DNA from: Asparagopsis taxiformis
Lineage: Eukaryota > Rhodophyta > Florideophyceae > Bonnemaisoniales > Bonnemaisoniaceae
Length of the DNA stretch: 21,924 nt
Direction: 5' to 3'
NCBI GenBank assembly: GCA_030407315.1
Contig: JALQPE010001061.1
Coordinates: 1 to 21,924, forward strand
Shown: in pieces, positions 19,150 through 21,924 of the stretch
Layout: the number at the start of each line of letters is the position of its first letter
Position numbering within the stretch: the stretch's first letter is position 1
Notes under the pieces: generated by a model
What the model saw: only the letters and a program-made list of their open reading frames with translations
Told to the model about the DNA's origin: nothing
The model's database searches: none
Translations under genes and position numbers: made by a program

Positions 19150-20193
19150 ATGGTTTCTTTGCCAATTATCTCCGTTCTTGTTCTCTCGCTTATTGCTCTT
19201 TCTAAATTCTGGAGGGAGAGCCTTGCTGAGGGAGGGAATTTTGCACCCGGAATCCATCCCAAATCATGGGGAAAACAACGAAACCCTTATTCTTCAAGTT
19301 CCGTAGATCACCAACAAGAACCTTCCCAAGGGTTCCTACCACCTCTACCTATCGATGATAACCAAGGATACACTGGCCCTATGCTGCCACCAATACCAGG
19401 CCCTATACTGCCACCAATACCAGTAGGTTTTCCCACTCTTGATCTTCCACCTGGTCCTGAAATCACTGCGATTGCAGTCCAGCCAACAACAGCTTCTACT
19501 GAGGCTACGACGCAATCAAGTTTTTCTTCTACTTCCATTCCCACGTTTGCTGTAGCCTCTACTATTGCAGTCCAGCCAACAACAACCACAACTGGAGCTA
19601 CAACGCTGCCAAGTTTACCAAGTTTACTTTCTACGCCTCCTCCTACCACTACTGCATTCACTATGACTTTTACCTTTACAAAAACTACAGGTTCATTGAC
19701 TGCAGCCCAAATAGCGACAACTTGTGGACCACAAAGAGATGCACTAAGAAACGCTGAAAACAAGAAGGAGAGTTGTCTACTTATTTTGTCAAGGGCTTCC
19801 AATGGCCTCAGATTGGCTCGGATGGAGAGAATTATAGCGGAAAGGTTTGTTGAAATAGTAGAGAACGATTTGAGAGAAGCCACTGGAAATGTAAGACGCA
19901 TTCTCGGAGCAATTCGAGCCACCAGAAGTTCTTTGAGATTTGCCACTGGAAGGAGGAGAAGAGAATTGCAAAATAGGTTGCAACTTTTGCTTCGCAGCCT
20001 TCGACCAGCTCGACGCCAAAGAAATCTTGCAGCGAGATCTCTTCGGAGTTCAAGAACGAGTCTGGCAACAGCTTTGAATCAGGAGAATATAGTGAATGGA
20101 ACTATTAGGACTCTTGAGGATACACTGGAATCTGTTCGTGACACACTCATATCACTTCGAGCACTGTATCTGCAATGTAGGAATGGTTTTTAG
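19150..20193 (+). CDS. Secreted Pro/Thr-rich protein with three-cysteine helical C-terminal domain, copy 2 (intact)
   Basis: An unrecognised 347-residue protein, single-exon and complete from ATG 19150 to TAG 20191-20193. Residues 1-26 look like a signal peptide (SLPIISVLVLSLIALSKF core). Residues ~62-110 are Pro/Gly-rich (GPMLPPIPGPILPPIPVGFP). Residues ~105-190 are Thr/Ser/Pro-rich with a repeated IAVQPTT(A/T)(S/T)T(E/G)ATT module, likely O-glycosylated. From Cys192 a helical domain begins: CGPQRDALRNAENKKESC (second Cys at 209). It continues through RILGAIRATRSSLR and an Arg-rich middle, and ends TLESVRDTLISLRALYLQC (Cys343). All three cysteines align with copy 1 at 17110, about 2 kb upstream in the same orientation, so the pair is a tandem duplication. 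The domain is better conserved than the linker. I infer an extracellular, cell-wall or matrix protein; no enzymatic motif is visible. Confidence 0.85.
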   Translation: MVSLPIISVLVLSLIALSKFWRESLAEGGNFAPGIHPKSWGKQRNPYSSSSVDHQQEPSQGFLPPLPIDDNQGYTGPMLPPIPGPILPPIPVGFPTLDLPPGPEITAIAVQPTTASTEATTQSSFSSTSIPTFAVASTIAVQPTTTTTGATTLPSLPSLLSTPPPTTTAFTMTFTFTKTTGSLTAAQIATTCGPQRDALRNAENKKESCLLILSRASNGLRLARMERIIAERFVEIVENDLREATGNVRRILGAIRATRSSLRFATGRRRRELQNRLQLLLRSLRPARRQRNLAARSLRSSRTSLATALNQENIVNGTIRTLEDTLESVRDTLISLRALYLQCRNGF

Positions 20194-21924
20194 TCGTGTG
20201 ATCAAATAGACGTGAGCTGATTGCTGTGATTCTTTTCAACGATGCATGCCATGCTTTTGGTCGACCAGAATGGCACGCTCATTTGCAAATGCCATGAAAG
20301 AGATACATCAATGTTTGACCTGAAAGAGCCACCGCTCTCAAACTTGTTGCCCAGCATAGGTTGACAATATAAGTGCAAAAGGATGGACATCATTACTCGC
20401 TGGAAATAGATCGCACGAGCATATACGATTGGACTGAAGAGATGTATGGCTATTTGTTGAGAAATTGATGGTAGATATATGCGAGTAGCTCGTTTTGGTA
20501 TGAAGAAAAGCAATTGGTTGTTTTTTTCTAGATAGAAGATAGATGTGCTGCCTTGCTCGAATGGAAAAAGCGCGAGCTGTAAACAGGGCATGATCGGGAG
20601 CGGCAGCGCACGTGCGCATGTAAATTGTGTGAACGACATGGACGACATCTGGAAGCAGAACGGTGACATTGTGGCCAATGGTGGGCGCGGTAAGCTCCTC
20701 CTCTAGATATTGGAGAGTGCGCTTGTCCTAGAAAGTGGCAAAAATGTGCGCTTTGTATTCGCGCGCGACATGTATCAAGCGAACGAGTGTTGTTATTGTT
20801 GTAGATGTGGAGTGAGTTTCTTGAAGAAATATCGGAGAGCGCGCACATCAACGAGAGATGAATTAGTGCGGCGCGAGAAAAATCGATGCGGCAGTTAAAA
20901 TTAGAAAATTGTGGCACATCAATTCCATCCGATGCTTCTAAACTCCGTAAAGTACAGCGCTCATCGCTTTACGTTTTTGATCAGCCACTGATCAAACGTG
21001 TCTGCCGCCAACTCACCAGCGCCACTTCTGCATGTGATAAAACTTATCAACTGACCGTTTTGCAGTTCCATAACTGCCGACGGAAAGCAACGCGGCGCCA
21101 CCACATGAGTTTGACAAAGTGAACGGCTTGTCTAGCTCGTATTTGGGACGCGTTGAAAACGTGCACATAAACGCAGCGCGACCGCAATTGTTCCTCCTGA
21201 CGCGGGCAAGCGATATCGCGCCGTCGTTGTGCCATTTCGTGCACAATTATCGAGACGTGCGCAGGATCAGCAAGTCAGGCGCGTGAAATTTCTCCAAATT
21301 AACAGCCTGCTTGTTGCATTGTTGCTGCTTTGTGTTGCAGAAAGTAAGGCTCAAACTGTCGTGGATCGCGAATCTCACATTTTGTTGCCCGTTTTATGAC
21401 GACCTCTGATGACGACGACATGTATCATCAGCCACTTTGATTCGCCTGTTGCATCCATCCATCGGATTACAGACACTAAAATCCTGCTGGGCTAAGCCAC
21501 AATATCTCCCTTCATTTGCAACCGGCACACACCACCGGCAACTTGCCTTAGTTTTTACAATGATGCTTCGTGCAGGAGTGGTGTTTTGTGATAAAACGTC
21601 TTCACGTGGTACCAGCCGTGCCTCGCTGATTAGATTTGCTGTGAATTGCTGTTTGATACGACGCTGTTGTTATGTGCCGCACATATGGAACTGTCTGCTT
21701 ACCATTCCTTTGTCTAATTTCTCTAAACACCACAACCTCTGACGTTGCACGACACCCGTGCCGTATATATTCCGAATACTTCCTTGTGCACATGGTTTAT
21801 ACGCCACATACCATTACATAATACCTCTTCCAACTATTGCTCCTGTCTCATCAATCTCACGACTACTTATAAACACGCATTATCTGCGCTTGTTCGATCG
21901 ATCCCATTCCTGCCCTCAACGCTC
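20194..21924. other. No supportable gene to the right edge
   Basis: Short frames occur on both strands without domains. A hydrophobic, signal-peptide-like run (FLQINSLLVALLLLCVAESK, about 21285-21345, +) lies in a frame without an ATG that stops at about 21400. A hairpin is present at 20971-20999. Near the right edge, CTTATAAACACGC (about 21863-21876) could be a promoter for a gene beyond the window. Confidence 0.4.
20971..20999. repeat. Short hairpin
   Basis: ACGTTTTTGATCAG, then CCA, then CTGATCAAACGT. The arms match except for two extra T in the left arm. It could be an RNA or DNA hairpin, with no associated gene. Confidence 0.55.

Noticed and set aside
19308..19946. Minus-strand frame of 212 codons opposite the second secreted-protein gene
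   Set aside because: It is an antisense shadow of a Thr/Pro-rich coding region. The sense strand has the signal peptide, conserved domain and paralog.
21155..21400. Hydrophobic signal-peptide-like segment in an open plus-strand frame
   Set aside because: There is no ATG in the open stretch and only about 17 residues follow the hydrophobic run before the stop. No splice acceptor that would make it an exon is convincing.

Overview
The window is eukaryotic nuclear DNA. Three things show this: GT-AG introns with CTGAC-type branch sites, a nuclear-type tRNA-Ala interrupted by an intron one base 3' of the anticodon, and DNA transposon and LTR-retrotransposon relics (Plavaka/CACTA-like, Copia-like and Ty3/Gypsy-like). 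The species cannot be fixed from sequence alone. The GHWKGD-type zinc knuckle in the Copia-like Gag and the overall mix would fit a red alga or another alga, but that is a low-confidence guess. Gene density is low and much of the window is decayed mobile DNA.

Layout, left to right. Positions 1-570 are a palindrome-rich flank with no gene. Positions ~571-2864 (+) hold a heavily frameshifted gene with a coiled coil, and ~2931-5965 (-) hold a frameshifted but nearly full-length Plavaka-type transposase. The two are convergent, with 3' ends about 65 bp apart, and are best read as the two genes of one dead DNA transposon. A perfect 38-bp palindrome (6563-6600) lies immediately before the most unusual locus, 6602-7684 (+). 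This is a tandem array of alternating introns and tiny exons (5-30 nt) that can be spliced in silico into one open frame encoding a 13-residue repeat. Positions 8019-8114 carry a 24-bp minisatellite. Positions 8244-8716 carry eleven 43-bp units with a three-unit (129-bp) higher-order pattern, followed by a hairpin.

Positions ~8833-10120 (-) are a 3'-truncated Ty3/Gypsy-like gag with a probable LTR/leader upstream (to ~10740). It abuts a Copia-like gag-protease relic (10741-12357, -) that has frameshifts and a DEG in place of the usual D-S/T-G protease motif. Positions 12358-16139 contain no gene I can support strongly, only short repeats, a cluster of CACGTG palindromes and one possible small secreted peptide. 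The tRNA-Ala(AGC) gene is at 16140-16242 (-).

The right part holds two tandem paralogs of an unrecognised secreted protein: signal peptide, Pro/Thr/Ser-rich linker, and a conserved helical C-terminal domain with three aligned cysteines. The upstream copy (17110-18102) has one in-frame stop. The downstream copy (19150-20193) is intact and is the clearest protein-coding gene in the window. Positions 20194-21924 show no supportable gene.

The strongest candidate for something undescribed is the exon-intron tandem array at 6602-7684. The secreted paralog family and the two-gene convergent transposon come next.
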